Source: Microbacterium sp. TNHR37B (GTDB lineage: Bacteria > Actinomycetota > Actinomycetes > Actinomycetales > Microbacteriaceae). From it: a stretch of 64,000 bases of DNA. Location of the stretch: positions 62,001 through 126,000 of the forward strand of contig NZ_LQGV01000004.1 in the NCBI RefSeq assembly GCF_001620065.1, in the 5' to 3' direction. Position numbers and translations under genes: made by a program. The notes beneath the pieces are model-generated. The model saw only the letters and a program-made list of their open reading frames with translations, did no database searches and was not told the origin of the DNA. Positions 45,377 through 55,357 of this stretch are shown here, in pieces; within the stretch, counting starts at the first letter, position 1, and each line of letters begins with the position of its first letter.

Positions 45377-45415
45377 CGAAATGTAAAGGTTTCATTTCGT
45401 ATTGAAAGTTCGAAA
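45377..45415 (+). promoter_or_regulatory. Inverted repeats in the peptide-operon promoter region
   Basis: CGAAATG (45377-45383) and CATTTCG (45393-45399) form an exact 7-bp inverted repeat. TTTCG (45395-45399) and CGAAA (45411-45415) form a second, overlapping one. They sit in an unusually AT-rich patch between two promoters and look like a regulator binding site, possibly for the MarR/GbsR-like protein of the operon. Confidence 0.5.
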
Positions 45416-45547
45416 ACCACAGCCCCTATGGTGAGCGTACGTACTCACCCCGTACTGCCGCCGCGGCCCGCGCAGCCCGGCCCGTGCCCTCACCCTGGCA
45501 CCGTGTCCCGCACCATTCCTGTCTCAGCGATTCCCTGTGAGGAAACC

Positions 45548-47134
45548 ATGAACAAGAGGCTCCTCGCGGCGGCAGCAGCCGTCGCCGCCACCGCCCTCGC
45601 GCTGTCTGCGTGCAGCGCCGGCACCGCTCCGAAGGGAGACGACGCGATCGATGAGATCCGCGTCGCCGCCACCGATCCGCAGCTCATCATCCCCGGACGC
45701 CAGTCGGTGGCGTACGACGTCAACATGGCGGTCTGGGCGCCGCTCGCGTTCCTGAACTCCGATGGCTCGCTCGATTACGTCCAGGCGGAGTCGATCGAGT
45801 CCGACGACGCGATCACGTGGACCATCACCCTTCGCGAGGGCTGGACGTTCCAGGACGGCACACCCGTCACGGCGCAGTCCTACGTCGACAGCTGGAACGC
45901 CGTCGCCTACGGCCCCAACGCGTTCGAGAACTCCGGCCAGCTCGCCAACATCGTCGGTTACGCCGACCTCAACCCCGCCGAAGGCGAGCCTTCGACCACG
46001 GAGATGTCGGGCCTGGCCGTCGTCGACGAGCGCACCTTCACCGTCGAGCTGACCGGCCCCGACAGCCAGTTCCCGCTGCAGGTCACGCAGGCGCAGACCG
46101 CGATGTTCCCGATGCCCGCGTCGGCACTGACCGACTTCGACGCCTACAACACCCACCCGATCGGAAACGGCCCCTTCGCCTTCGCCGAGGACTACGTCGA
46201 GAACGAGCCCATCGTCCTCGAGGCCTACGACGACTACCAGGGCGAGAAGCCGACGATCGATCGGATCACGTTCGTCCCGTACACCGACAGTGAGACGGCC
46301 TACACGGACGTCCTCGCCGGCAACCTCGACGTGGCCGGAGTCCCCGCCTCCAAGCTGACCCAGGCCGCCGGTGACTTCGGCGACCGTCTGTACTCGTTCG
46401 AGGCGCCCGGCATCTCCTTCCTCGGGCTGCCGCTGTGGAACGACGCCTACGACGACATCCGCGTGCGCCAGGCCATCTCGATGGCGATCGACCGTGAGGC
46501 GATCATCGACGTGATCTACGGCGGCACCTACGACGCCGCGACCGCCTGGACCCCCGCGATCGAACCGGGCACCCCGGCCGGCATCTGTGGGGAGTACTGC
46601 GAGTACGACCCCGAGGCCGCCAAGGCGCTGCTCGACGAGGCCGGAGGATTCGACGGCTCCCTGGAGATCTACTTCCCGGGCGGCGGCGGACTCGACCCGC
46701 TCTACGAGGCGATCGCCAACCAGCTGCGTCAGAACCTCGGGATCGAGGCGACCGCCAAGCCGAGCGCCGACTGGGCCGAGTTCCTGCAGAACCGCAACGA
46801 CGAGAACATCGACGGTCCGTTCTTCTCGCGCTGGGGTGCGCTGTACCCCAGCCAGCAGGCGACGCTCCGGGTGTTCTTCATCGAGGGCGGCGGATGCACG
46901 AACTGCATCCCCTGGTACAGCGACGAGGTCGCCGACGCGATGGCCGCAGCCGACGCGGACCTCTCCACCGACGGCTCGGCCTACGCCGAGGTGCAGAAGC
47001 TGATCCAGGCCGAGTTCCCGGCGGTGCCGCTCTTCTTCGAGAAGTACTCGTACGTGACCTCGGAGAAGGTCGCCGACCTGGTCACCTCACCCGTCGGAAA
47101 CCCCACCTACCGGTCGATCGTCCTCGACGACTGA
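45548..47134 (+). CDS. Oligopeptide ABC transporter substrate-binding lipoprotein
   Basis: A 528-residue family 5 solute-binding protein. The lipobox L-S-A-C places lipidated Cys22. The family signature follows, with W-T-I-T-L-R-E-G-W-T-F-Q-D-G-T-P-V-T near 95 and R-V-R-Q-A-I-S-M-A-I-D-R near 300. The C-terminal F-P-A-V-P-L-F-F block is conserved. It captures a di- or oligopeptide outside the membrane for the permeases below. ATG 45548 follows GAGGA; the 5' leader is about 110 nt. Confidence 0.93.
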   Translation: MNKRLLAAAAAVAATALALSACSAGTAPKGDDAIDEIRVAATDPQLIIPGRQSVAYDVNMAVWAPLAFLNSDGSLDYVQAESIESDDAITWTITLREGWTFQDGTPVTAQSYVDSWNAVAYGPNAFENSGQLANIVGYADLNPAEGEPSTTEMSGLAVVDERTFTVELTGPDSQFPLQVTQAQTAMFPMPASALTDFDAYNTHPIGNGPFAFAEDYVENEPIVLEAYDDYQGEKPTIDRITFVPYTDSETAYTDVLAGNLDVAGVPASKLTQAAGDFGDRLYSFEAPGISFLGLPLWNDAYDDIRVRQAISMAIDREAIIDVIYGGTYDAATAWTPAIEPGTPAGICGEYCEYDPEAAKALLDEAGGFDGSLEIYFPGGGGLDPLYEAIANQLRQNLGIEATAKPSADWAEFLQNRNDENIDGPFFSRWGALYPSQQATLRVFFIEGGGCTNCIPWYSDEVADAMAAADADLSTDGSAYAEVQKLIQAEFPAVPLFFEKYSYVTSEKVADLVTSPVGNPTYRSIVLDD

Positions 47135-47218
47135 CCCGCGCGGTGCGGAGCGTCCGCCCCCCGGGGCGCTCCGCACCGCCTCCCTCCCCTCGACACGACC
47201 CCGCACCGAGAGATCCCC

Positions 47219-48565
47219 ATGACGCACGATCCCCTGCTCTCGCTCGCGCAGCGCCTTCCGGCCATCCAGGGCTTCCCGACCGTCGATGAGCTCCGGGCCG
47301 ACCTGCTGTCGCTCCAGAAGGCCCATCCCGATCGGATCGCGCACGCCGTGCTCGGCCGGTCTCGCCTGGACGAGCCCATCGACCACTTCACGATCGGCGA
47401 CGGGCCCCTGCAGGTGGTCATCGCGGGGGGTGTGCACCCCAACGAGCCCATCGGCTTCCGCACCGTGCAGCAGCTCGTGCGTCTGCTGCTGGAGGCGCCG
47501 GAGCTCGCGGACCTCGCCGCCACGTGGCACATCGTTCCGTGTGCCGATCCCGACGGCGCCCGTCTCAATGAGTCCTGGTTCGCCTCGGCGGATCGCGCCG
47601 CGTACTTCGAGGGGTTCTACCGGCCGGCACCCGGCGAACAGGTCGAGTGGTCGTTCCCCTTCGAGTACAAGGAGGCGTGGTTCGATCACCCGATCCCGGA
47701 GACGCGCGCTCTCATGGCGCTGTTCGACCGCGTGCGGCCGGACGTCTTCGTGGGCCTGCACAACGCCGAGTTCGGCGGCGTCTACTTCTACCTCAACCAG
47801 GACGACGCGACCCTCGCGCGGGAACTGCGTGACCTTCCCGCCGCCTTCGGCCTGCCGCTGGATGTGGGCGAGCCGGAGATGGACGGACTGGTCCGCCTCG
47901 ACGACGCCGTCTTCCGCGCGCCCCTCGCCCGGGAGCGCTACGACCACCGCGAGGCACGGGGACTGCCGCCCGAGACCCGGTCGGGAGGGGCAGGCACCGC
48001 CGACTACCTCGAGCGGTACGGCACGACGACGATGATCGCGGAGCTGCCGTACTGGACCCACCCCGACGCCGCCGACACCACGCCGACCGATCGCCTCTAC
48101 CGGGACGTCGTGGCGGAGAAGGCCGACTCCCTCGACGAGCTGCACGTCCTGCTCCAGCGGATCCTCGACGCCGCGCGCCCCTCGCTGACGATCGACTCGC
48201 CGTTCCGGCGCGCGAGCGAAGCGTTCGTGCCGGGGATGGGTCAGGCGGCCACAGCGGAGCGTGCCCGGCTTGGCGACCCCGCGCTGAACCGTCCCGCCAC
48301 GGTGGCCGAGGTCTTCGGCAACCGCGAGGTGGCCCGCACCTTCCGCCTCCGTTTCGGAGGCATCCTCCGCCGTGCCCTCGCCGCCGAGGTGGACGCCGGA
48401 GTCGCCCGCGGCCCCGTGCGCGCGGCATCGGCCGAGATCGACGCCGCCTTCTGGGCGTGGCTGGCCGCCGAGGGCGACACCGAGCTGGTCCCTGCGCCGG
48501 TCGAGGCACTCGTGGGCGTCCAACTGGCCGCGGTGCTGGCGACCGTCCGACGGAGGCGGGGATGA
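47219..48565 (+). CDS. M14-family zinc carboxypeptidase-like protein
   Basis: A 448-residue protein without signal peptide. The zinc ligands of an M14 metallocarboxypeptidase are visible: His73 and Glu76 in H-P-N-E, and His181 in G-L-H-N-A-E-F-G-G. The catalytic Glu is 275 in M-I-A-E-L-P-Y-W. It should trim imported peptides inside the cell. Being encoded between the binding protein and permease of a peptide importer strengthens this. The stop overlaps the next start. Confidence 0.86.
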   Translation: MTHDPLLSLAQRLPAIQGFPTVDELRADLLSLQKAHPDRIAHAVLGRSRLDEPIDHFTIGDGPLQVVIAGGVHPNEPIGFRTVQQLVRLLLEAPELADLAATWHIVPCADPDGARLNESWFASADRAAYFEGFYRPAPGEQVEWSFPFEYKEAWFDHPIPETRALMALFDRVRPDVFVGLHNAEFGGVYFYLNQDDATLARELRDLPAAFGLPLDVGEPEMDGLVRLDDAVFRAPLARERYDHREARGLPPETRSGGAGTADYLERYGTTTMIAELPYWTHPDAADTTPTDRLYRDVVAEKADSLDELHVLLQRILDAARPSLTIDSPFRRASEAFVPGMGQAATAERARLGDPALNRPATVAEVFGNREVARTFRLRFGGILRRALAAEVDAGVARGPVRAASAEIDAAFWAWLAAEGDTELVPAPVEALVGVQLAAVLATVRRRRG

Positions 48566-49494
48566 TCCTCGCGCGTCGGATCGGCGCGCGCATCGCGGAG
48601 TTCGTCCTCGTCTTCATCGGCGTCACCTTCATCATCTACGCGACGGTGTGGGCTCTCCCCGGCGACCCGATCGCGGCCCTCGGCGGCGACCGCCCGCTCC
48701 CCGATAACGTCGTCGCGCAGCTGCGCGCGCAGTTCCACCTCGACGACCCGCTCTGGCTGCAGTACCTCCGCTACCTCGGCGGCCTGTTCACGGGGGACCT
48801 CGGGACGACCTTCTCTGGTGTTCCGGTCGCCGAGCGGATGGCCTCGCGGTGGCCGGTCACGATCACGCTCGCCCTGACCGCATGGATCATCGAGGTCGTC
48901 ATCGGCGTGGTGCTCGGACTGGTCGCAGGCCTGCGGCGCGACAGTGCGATCGATCGCACGGTGCTGTTCGGCACGATCCTCGCCACCTCGATCCCGATCT
49001 TCGTCGTGGCCGTCTCCGCGCAGCTCCTGTTCGGCCTGCATCTGGGCTGGCTGCCGATCGCCGGCACCGATGCCGGGTGGCCGGTGGCCTACATCCTGCC
49101 GGCCGCCGTGATCGCGATCTTCGGGCTCGCCTCCATCGCCCGGCTCATGCGGGGAAGCGTGATCGACTCGATGGAGTCCGACTTCGTCCGCACGCTGCGG
49201 GCGAAGGGCATGCCCGGCTCCCGCATCGTCGGGTTGCACGTCATGCGCAACTCCGTCGCCCCCGTGCTGACCTTCGTCGCGATCGATCTCGGCTTCCTCC
49301 TCGGCGGCGCCGTCGTCGTGGAGGGCATCTTCAACCTGCCCGGGATCGGGCAGCTCCTCTTCAGCGCCATCCGCACCCACGAGGGCCCGACGGTGGTCGG
49401 AGTCGGAACGACCCTGATTCTGATCTTCCTCGTGCTGAACGTGGTGGTCGATCTCCTCAACTCGATGCTGGACCCCCGGAGCCGTCATGACTGA
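48562..49494 (+). CDS. Dipeptide/oligopeptide ABC permease (DppB type)
   Basis: A 310-residue permease with six helices and the binding-protein-dependent motif R-T-L-R-A-K-G-M-P-G-S-R-I-V near 211. The N-terminal R-R-I-G-A-R-I-A-E-F start and A-L-P-G-D-P-I match the DppB/OppB family. It pairs with the following permease; its ATG overlaps the previous stop and its end overlaps the next start by 8 bp. Confidence 0.94.
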   Translation: MILARRIGARIAEFVLVFIGVTFIIYATVWALPGDPIAALGGDRPLPDNVVAQLRAQFHLDDPLWLQYLRYLGGLFTGDLGTTFSGVPVAERMASRWPVTITLALTAWIIEVVIGVVLGLVAGLRRDSAIDRTVLFGTILATSIPIFVVAVSAQLLFGLHLGWLPIAGTDAGWPVAYILPAAVIAIFGLASIARLMRGSVIDSMESDFVRTLRAKGMPGSRIVGLHVMRNSVAPVLTFVAIDLGFLLGGAVVVEGIFNLPGIGQLLFSAIRTHEGPTVVGVGTTLILIFLVLNVVVDLLNSMLDPRSRHD

Positions 49495-50377
49495 GACCGC
49501 CGCGGCCGCCCTCGAGCACGTCACCGTCAGCCGGGGCGTGTGGACGAGCCTGCGCCGCCGCCCCTTGTTCTGGATCAGCGCGGCGATCCTCGCCGCGCTC
49601 GCGGTGATCTCCCTCCTCCCCGATGCCGTGGGAGGACTGTTCGGCCAGCCCGATCCCCGCGCGTGCGAGCTGCGCGACAGCAAGCAGCCTCCGAGCGCCG
49701 TGCACGTCTTCGGCACGGATCTCCAGGGCTGTGACATCTACGCGAACGTCATCCACGGCGCCCGGACATCCCTGTTCATCGGGGTGACGGCGACCGTCAT
49801 CGCCCTGGCGATCGCGATCGTCGTCGGCACTCTCGCCGCCTACTTCGGCGGCTTCGCGGACATCCTGATCTCCCGGCTGACCGACGTCTTCCTCGGGTTC
49901 CCGTTCATCCTCGGCGCCATCATCGTCCTCAACAGCGTGGGGGAGCGAACGCCCCTCGTGGTCGCTGTCGTCCTGGCCGCCTTCAGCTGGCCGACGCTGG
50001 CCCGGCTCGTGCGCACCTCGGTGCGGACGGTCCGGAGAATGGACTACATCAGCGCCGCGAGCGCGATGGGCATCTCGCACGCGCGGACGCTCCTCACCCA
50101 CGTCGTGCCGAACGCGATCGGTCCCGTCCTCGCGATCACCGCGACGATGGTCGGCAGCATCATCGTCGCCGAGTCGACCCTGACCTTCCTCGGCGTGGGC
50201 CTGCGATCGCCCTCGATCTCGTGGGGCCTGCAGATGGCCAACGCGCAGTCGTACTTCGGCTCCTCGCCCCACATGCTCGTCTTCCCCGCCCTCTTCCTCA
50301 GCGTGACGGTGTTCGCGCTCATCACCCTTGGCGACATCCTGCGGGATGCGCTCGACCCGAAAGGACGCCGACTGTGA
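49487..50377 (+). CDS. Dipeptide/oligopeptide ABC permease (DppC type)
   Basis: A 296-residue permease with an extended N-terminus, six helices and the coupling motif Y-I-S-A-A-S-A-M-G-I-S-H-A-R near 185. F-G-T-D-L-Q-G-C-D-I-Y near 80 matches the DppC/OppC family's F-G-T-D-x-x-G-R-D segment, with Cys in place of Arg. It forms the channel with the DppB-type protein. Its stop overlaps the next GTG. Confidence 0.94.
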   Translation: MTETAAAALEHVTVSRGVWTSLRRRPLFWISAAILAALAVISLLPDAVGGLFGQPDPRACELRDSKQPPSAVHVFGTDLQGCDIYANVIHGARTSLFIGVTATVIALAIAIVVGTLAAYFGGFADILISRLTDVFLGFPFILGAIIVLNSVGERTPLVVAVVLAAFSWPTLARLVRTSVRTVRRMDYISAASAMGISHARTLLTHVVPNAIGPVLAITATMVGSIIVAESTLTFLGVGLRSPSISWGLQMANAQSYFGSSPHMLVFPALFLSVTVFALITLGDILRDALDPKGRRL

Positions 50378-51801
50378 CCGTGACCTCTCCCGATGTGGAC
50401 GCTCGCCGACAGGAAGCCGTGCGCAGCGCGGCGGAGTACGCGGCGCGGTGGTTCGCCTTCGCTGGGGAGACCCGCGAGGTCCCCGGCATCCAGGCCGCCA
50501 TCCGTCACCGCGGCGAGCTGATCATGGAGTTCGCGTGGGGCTCGGCGAACCTCGAGACCGGCGAACCGCTCACGACCGAGAGCCTCTTCCGGATCGCCTC
50601 GCACTCCAAGACCTTCACGGCGACGGCGGTCTTCCAGCTCGCCGAGCGGGGAGCGTTGCGCCTCGATGACACCGTGGCGCACTGGGTTCCCGAGCTGGCC
50701 GACTCCGACCTGGCGGCCATCACGGTGCGCGAACTCCTCGCACACCAGGGCGGAGTCGTCCGCGACGGGCGCGACGCCGACTACTGGCAGCGCGGCGCCG
50801 CGTTCCCCGACCGGCAGCGCATCGTCGACATCTGCCGGAGCGAAGGGCGGATCTTCGCCCGGAACGAGCACTTCAAGTACTCCAACATCGCCTACTCGGT
50901 GCTGGGGCTGATCATCGAGGCGGCCTCCGGTGCCGACTACGACACCTTCACCCGAGAGAACATCTGCGCCCCTCTCGGGTTGGAGCGCTCGGGAGCGGAG
51001 TGGCAGGCGGCCCGTGCCGACGAGTACGCCGCGGGCCACACGGCGCGGTTCGCGCTCGGCGGTCGGCGGCGCGTGATCCCGCACGTCGACACGCGGGCGA
51101 TGGCGGCGGCGACGGGCTGGTTCTCCACCGCGACCGAGACGAGCGCGTACCTGGCCGCCCATGCCCTGGGCGATCACCGGCTGCTCGGCGACGACAGCAA
51201 GCGTCAGGCGCAGTACCGCGTCTCGCGCATCGAGATCGGCGGCGCACACCGGCACTACGGCCTCGGGTTCGAGCTCTTCGAGCTCGACGGTGCGCTTCTC
51301 GTCGGTCACAGCGGCGGCTACCCCGGCCACATCACGCGCACCTGGCTCGACCCCGAGAACGACCTCGTGGTCAGCGTCTTCACGAACGCGATCGACGGGC
51401 CGGCCGACACCCTGGCCACCGGCGCGATCGGGCTCCTGCGCCTCGCGCTGGCCCATGCCGAGGACGAGGAGCGCGTCGACGGCGTCGAGGGTCGCTACGC
51501 CAGTTTGTGGTCGGTGTTGGATCTCGCGCACCTCGGCGGTGCGACCTTCGCCCTCCACCCACAGCTCGATGATCCCGCTCGCCTGGCCGAGAAGGTCGAG
51601 ACCGCGGCCGACGGCACGCTCCGTCAGCCCGCGCGGGCGAGCTTCGGAGCGGCCGGGGAGCCTGTCGAGGTGGCGCGAAGCGACTCGGGTGCGGTGGAAT
51701 CGATCACGTGGAGCGGCATGTCGATGTGGCCGTTCGACGTGTTCACCGAGGCGATGGCGCAGCCGGACCCCGGACGGATCCTGGAGGGCATGGCACTGTG
51801 A
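50374..51801 (+). CDS. Serine hydrolase, beta-lactamase fold (S12)
   Basis: A 475-residue cytoplasmic protein of the S12 beta-lactamase/D-aminopeptidase family. The S-x-x-K motif is S76-H-S-K79, the Y-x-N motif Y169-S-N171, and H-S-G-G near 310 takes the third motif's place. Members cleave D-amino-acid peptides, esters or beta-lactams. Sitting in a peptide-import operon, a peptidase on unusual (for example D-containing) peptides is the best guess. The GTG overlaps the permease stop. Confidence 0.88.
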   Translation: MTVTSPDVDARRQEAVRSAAEYAARWFAFAGETREVPGIQAAIRHRGELIMEFAWGSANLETGEPLTTESLFRIASHSKTFTATAVFQLAERGALRLDDTVAHWVPELADSDLAAITVRELLAHQGGVVRDGRDADYWQRGAAFPDRQRIVDICRSEGRIFARNEHFKYSNIAYSVLGLIIEAASGADYDTFTRENICAPLGLERSGAEWQAARADEYAAGHTARFALGGRRRVIPHVDTRAMAAATGWFSTATETSAYLAAHALGDHRLLGDDSKRQAQYRVSRIEIGGAHRHYGLGFELFELDGALLVGHSGGYPGHITRTWLDPENDLVVSVFTNAIDGPADTLATGAIGLLRLALAHAEDEERVDGVEGRYASLWSVLDLAHLGGATFALHPQLDDPARLAEKVETAADGTLRQPARASFGAAGEPVEVARSDSGAVESITWSGMSMWPFDVFTEAMAQPDPGRILEGMAL

Positions 51802-52319
51802 CGGACGTGGACAAGGACGACTCGGCATCCCTGGATCTCCCCGAGGAGCTGCGCACCTTCGTGGAGGACTTCGCCTTCGCGTGGGGCGCGGCGGGCAACC
51901 CGCGCATGGACGGCCGCGTGCTCGGCCTGCTCCTGATCGTCGATCGCCCGTTCCTCTCGTCGGCGCAGATCGCGGAGATGCTGGGAGCCAGCGCCGGGGC
52001 GGTCTCGATGTCCACGCGCGCCCTCGTGAGTCTCGGCTTCCTCAAACCCCACTCGATCCCCGGCGACCGCAGCCGCTACTTCCGCGTGGAGGAGGACGTG
52101 TGGGGGAGCTTCCTCGCCGGTGAGCGCGACTACGCGCGGCGGATCACCTCGACGATCGACTACGGCCTGGACGTCGTGTCCGAAGATGCCGTGGGGCCCC
52201 GCACCCGGCTGAACAACGCGCGGCGGTACATGATCTGGCTCGTCGGATACCACCGCAAGATGCTCAGCGACTGGGAGGCCTACCGTGACTCCGGCGCCGA
52301 TGAGGACGGCGAATCGTGA
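51798..52319 (+). CDS. MarR/GbsR-type transcriptional regulator
   Basis: A 173-residue winged-helix protein. The helix-turn-helix lies near 50-80 (L-S-S-A-Q-I-A-E-M-L-G-A-S-A-G-A-V-S-M-S-T-R-A-L) followed by a wing (G-D-R-S-R-Y-F-R-V). The G-N-P-R-M-D-G-R-V-L-G segment is shared with GbsR-like regulators. It is encoded within the peptide operon and is the likely controller of it. Its GTG overlaps the hydrolase stop and its own stop overlaps the ATPase start. Confidence 0.85.
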   Translation: MTDVDKDDSASLDLPEELRTFVEDFAFAWGAAGNPRMDGRVLGLLLIVDRPFLSSAQIAEMLGASAGAVSMSTRALVSLGFLKPHSIPGDRSRYFRVEEDVWGSFLAGERDYARRITSTIDYGLDVVSEDAVGPRTRLNNARRYMIWLVGYHRKMLSDWEAYRDSGADEDGES

Positions 52320-53941
52320 GCGCCCCGCTCCTGGACGTGCGGGGACTGTCGGTCGACTTCGTCGTCGGCAGTGAGACCGTTTCCGCGGTGCGCGACGTCT
52401 CCTTCACGCTCGGCCGGCGGGAAGTGGTGGCGCTGGTCGGCGAGTCGGGCTCCGGTAAGAGCGTCACGGCGCTCTCGCTCGTCGGCCTGCTGCCGCGCGG
52501 CGCGCGCGTGCGGGGCGAGGCGCTCCTCGACGGAGAGGATCTGCTGGCGATGGGCCGCTCGCAGCAGGAAGCCGTCCGCGGCACCCGCATCGGCGTCGTC
52601 TTCCAGGATCCGGGGAGCGCGCTGGATCCCGTCTTCACCATCGGGTCGCAGATCGAGGAGATGCTGATCGTCCACCGGCCCGGGATGTCGCGGGCTGAGC
52701 GCCGGGCGCGGGTGATCGAGCTCTTGGAGCAGGTGGAGATCGCCGACCCCGCTTCGCGGCTGTCGAGCTACCCGCATCAGTTGTCGGGAGGGCAGGCCCA
52801 GCGCGTGATGATCGCGATCGCGCTCGCGTGCGACCCCGAGATCCTCATCGCCGACGAGCCCACCACGGCGCTGGACGTCACGGTCCAGCGCGAGGTGCTC
52901 GACGTCCTCCGGCGGCTGCGGGACCGGATCGGCACCTCCATCGTCATGATCACCCACGACATGGGCGTCGTCGCCGACATCGCCGACCGCGTCGTGGTGA
53001 TGCGGGAAGGGCGGGTGGAGGAGGCGGCGGGCGTGCGCGAGCTGTTCGCCGCTCCGCAGGCCGACTACACGCAGCGTCTGCTGGCCGCCGTGCCGCGGCT
53101 CGGCGCCCCCGAGCGGCCCGTCCCCGCCGCCGAGACGGCGGTGCTGGACGTCGACGATCTGTCGGTGGTCTACGGACGCGGCGCCCGTGCGGTGGCCGCC
53201 GTCCACGGCGTGAGTCTCCGTGTCGGCGAAGGCGAGATCGTGGCCCTGGCGGGGGAGTCGGGGTCGGGCAAGTCGACGATCGGTCGGTGCGCGCTCGGGC
53301 TCGCGCCCATCTCGTCCGGGTCGGTGCGCATCGACGGCGTCGATCTCGCCCGGGTGCGCGGGCGGCGCGCGGTGGCGGTCAAGCGCCGCGTCGGTGTGGT
53401 GTTCCAGAACTCCACCGCGGCCCTGGATCCGCGCCGGACCGTGGGCGAGTCGATCGGCGAGCCGCTGCGCGTGCACGGCGGGCTCCGCGGCGCGGGGCTG
53501 CAGGCGCGCACGGCGGAGCTCCTCGACGCGGTGGGGCTGCCGTCGGCGTGGCATCGCCGCTACCCGCACGAGTTGTCGGGCGGTCAGCGTCAGCGGGTGG
53601 CGATCGCCCGTGCGATCTCGTTGCGGCCCCGCCTCCTGATCGCCGACGAGCCCACGAGCGCCCTCGATGTCTCCGTCCAGGCCACGGTCCTCGATCTCCT
53701 GCGCGATCTGCAGCGGGAGCTCCGGTTCGCATGCCTGTTCATCAGCCATGACCTCGCCGTCGTCGACGAGCTCTGCGACCGGATCGTCGTGCTCCAGCGC
53801 GGCGTCGTCGTCGAGGAGGGGTCGCGGATCGAGGTGCTCCGCCGGCCGCAGCATCCGTACACCCGTGCGCTCATCGCCGCGGCTCCCGTGCCCGATCCCG
53901 TCGAGCAGGCGCGCCGGAGGGAGGCCGCCCTCGCGGGCTGA
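52316..53941 (+). CDS. Fused dipeptide ABC ATPase (DppD-DppF type)
   Basis: A 541-residue protein with two complete ATPase domains. The first has G-E-S-G-S-G-K-S near 42 and L-S-G-G-Q-A-Q-R; the second has G-E-S-G-S-G-K-S near 315 and L-S-G-G-Q-R-Q-R. Each carries the D-E-P-T Walker B, and C-terminal H-P-Y-T-R-A-L in the second half marks the oligopeptide family. It powers the permeases above and ends the operon. Confidence 0.95.
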   Translation: MSAPLLDVRGLSVDFVVGSETVSAVRDVSFTLGRREVVALVGESGSGKSVTALSLVGLLPRGARVRGEALLDGEDLLAMGRSQQEAVRGTRIGVVFQDPGSALDPVFTIGSQIEEMLIVHRPGMSRAERRARVIELLEQVEIADPASRLSSYPHQLSGGQAQRVMIAIALACDPEILIADEPTTALDVTVQREVLDVLRRLRDRIGTSIVMITHDMGVVADIADRVVVMREGRVEEAAGVRELFAAPQADYTQRLLAAVPRLGAPERPVPAAETAVLDVDDLSVVYGRGARAVAAVHGVSLRVGEGEIVALAGESGSGKSTIGRCALGLAPISSGSVRIDGVDLARVRGRRAVAVKRRVGVVFQNSTAALDPRRTVGESIGEPLRVHGGLRGAGLQARTAELLDAVGLPSAWHRRYPHELSGGQRQRVAIARAISLRPRLLIADEPTSALDVSVQATVLDLLRDLQRELRFACLFISHDLAVVDELCDRIVVLQRGVVVEEGSRIEVLRRPQHPYTRALIAAAPVPDPVEQARRREAALAG

Positions 53942-53972
53942 TGCCCAGGTGGCCTCGTCTACCCTGGAGGAC

Positions 53973-55196
53973 ATGGAAGAATCCACCCCCGTGCGCGCCA
54001 CCGGCTCTCGTCAGGTGCGCCCCCGCACCGAGGGCTGGACGCAGCAGAAGGACGCCGAGGGGCGACCGCTCCTGCAGTTCGCCGCCCCGAAGAAGGGCAT
54101 GCCGCCGGTCCATCTCGCCGACCTCACTCCCGCGCAGCGCGTCGAGAAGGTGAAGGAGCTCGGCATGCCGGGCTTCCGGGCCAAGCAGCTCGAGAAGCAC
54201 TACTTCCAGCACTACACGTCCGATCCCGCCGAGATGACCGACCTTCCGGCGTCGGGGCGCGAGGAGTTCGTCACCGCGTTGCTGCCGCCGCTGCTCACCG
54301 AGGTGCGTCGCCTCGAGACCGACAAAGGCGACACGATCAAGTTCCTCTGGAAGCTGCACGACGGTGCACTCGTCGAGTCGGTGCTCATGCGCTATCCGGG
54401 CCGCATCACACTGTGCGTGTCGAGCCAGGCGGGGTGCGGCATGAACTGTCCGTTCTGCGCCACGGGGCAGGCCGGACTCACCCGCAACATGTCGGCAGCC
54501 GAGGTCGTCGAGCAGATCGTCCGCGCGAACCGCCTCATCGCCGACGGCGGGTTCGGGCCTGCCCATCACGACGGCGAACGCGTCACCAACATCGTCTTCA
54601 TGGGGATGGGGGAGCCGCTGGCCAACTACAACCGCGTCATGACGGCGGTGCGGGCCATGGTGGACCCCGCGCACGGTCTGGGAATGAGCGCGCGGGGCAT
54701 CACGATCTCGACGGTGGGCCTGGTCCCCGCGATCAACAAGCTCGCCGCGGAGAACATCCCGGTGACCTTCGCGCTCTCCCTCCACGCGCCCGACGACGGC
54801 CTCCGTGACGAGATGATCCCGATCAACTCACGGTGGAAGGTCGACGAGGCGCTCGACGCCGCGCGGGGCTACTTCGAGAAGACGGGCCGCCGCGTGTCGA
54901 TCGAGTACGCGCTCATCAAGGACATGAACGACCACGCCTGGCGCGCCGACCTCCTGGCTGACAAGCTCAACCAGCGCGGTCGCGGGTGGGTGCACGTCAA
55001 CCCCATCCCACTCAACCCGACGCCGGGATCGGTGTGGACGGCATCAGACGTGCCCGTGCAGAACGAGTTCGTCCGCCGTCTGAACGAGGCCGGGATCCCC
55101 ACGACCCTCCGCGACACGCGCGGCAAGGAGATCGACGGCGCCTGCGGCCAGCTGGTCGCCACCGAGGACGACCGCGCCGCCGCCGCCCGCTCCTGA
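53973..55196 (+). CDS. rlmN: 23S rRNA (adenine-2503-C2)-methyltransferase RlmN
   Basis: A 407-residue radical SAM enzyme that methylates A2503 of 23S rRNA (and A37 of some tRNAs). The iron-sulfur cluster motif C-x-x-x-C-x-x-C is in C-G-M-N-C-P-F-C near 160, with the family's F-M-G-M-G-E-P-L and H-V-N-P-I-P-L-N blocks. A conserved resolving Cys lies in the C-terminal G-A-C-G-Q-L. ATG 53973 has TACCCT seven bases upstream, a leaderless start. Confidence 0.96.
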   Translation: MEESTPVRATGSRQVRPRTEGWTQQKDAEGRPLLQFAAPKKGMPPVHLADLTPAQRVEKVKELGMPGFRAKQLEKHYFQHYTSDPAEMTDLPASGREEFVTALLPPLLTEVRRLETDKGDTIKFLWKLHDGALVESVLMRYPGRITLCVSSQAGCGMNCPFCATGQAGLTRNMSAAEVVEQIVRANRLIADGGFGPAHHDGERVTNIVFMGMGEPLANYNRVMTAVRAMVDPAHGLGMSARGITISTVGLVPAINKLAAENIPVTFALSLHAPDDGLRDEMIPINSRWKVDEALDAARGYFEKTGRRVSIEYALIKDMNDHAWRADLLADKLNQRGRGWVHVNPIPLNPTPGSVWTASDVPVQNEFVRRLNEAGIPTTLRDTRGKEIDGACGQLVATEDDRAAAARS

Positions 55197-55227
55197 TCCG
55201 AGGCCCGAGGCCCTGGCCCGCTCTGCT

Positions 55228-55352
55228 GCACAACGGCGGACCTCGCGGGTTCCCTGCCTCCGCTCCGGTGCACAACGGCGGACGCCGCGGGCGACACGCT
55301 GTGCTCCTGCCTCCGTCCTGCGGCGTGTCGGCGTCGCGGTCCGCCGTTGTGC
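55228..55352. repeat. Three copies of a 14-bp motif, two direct and one inverted
   Basis: GCACAACGGCGGAC occurs at 55228-55241 and 55270-55283, and its reverse complement at 55339-55352. The second and third copies can form a large hairpin. The core CGCCGTTGTGCG recurs at about 63632 after the thiolase gene, hinting at a dispersed repeat family. Confidence 0.75.
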
Positions 55353-55357
55353 GCGAC

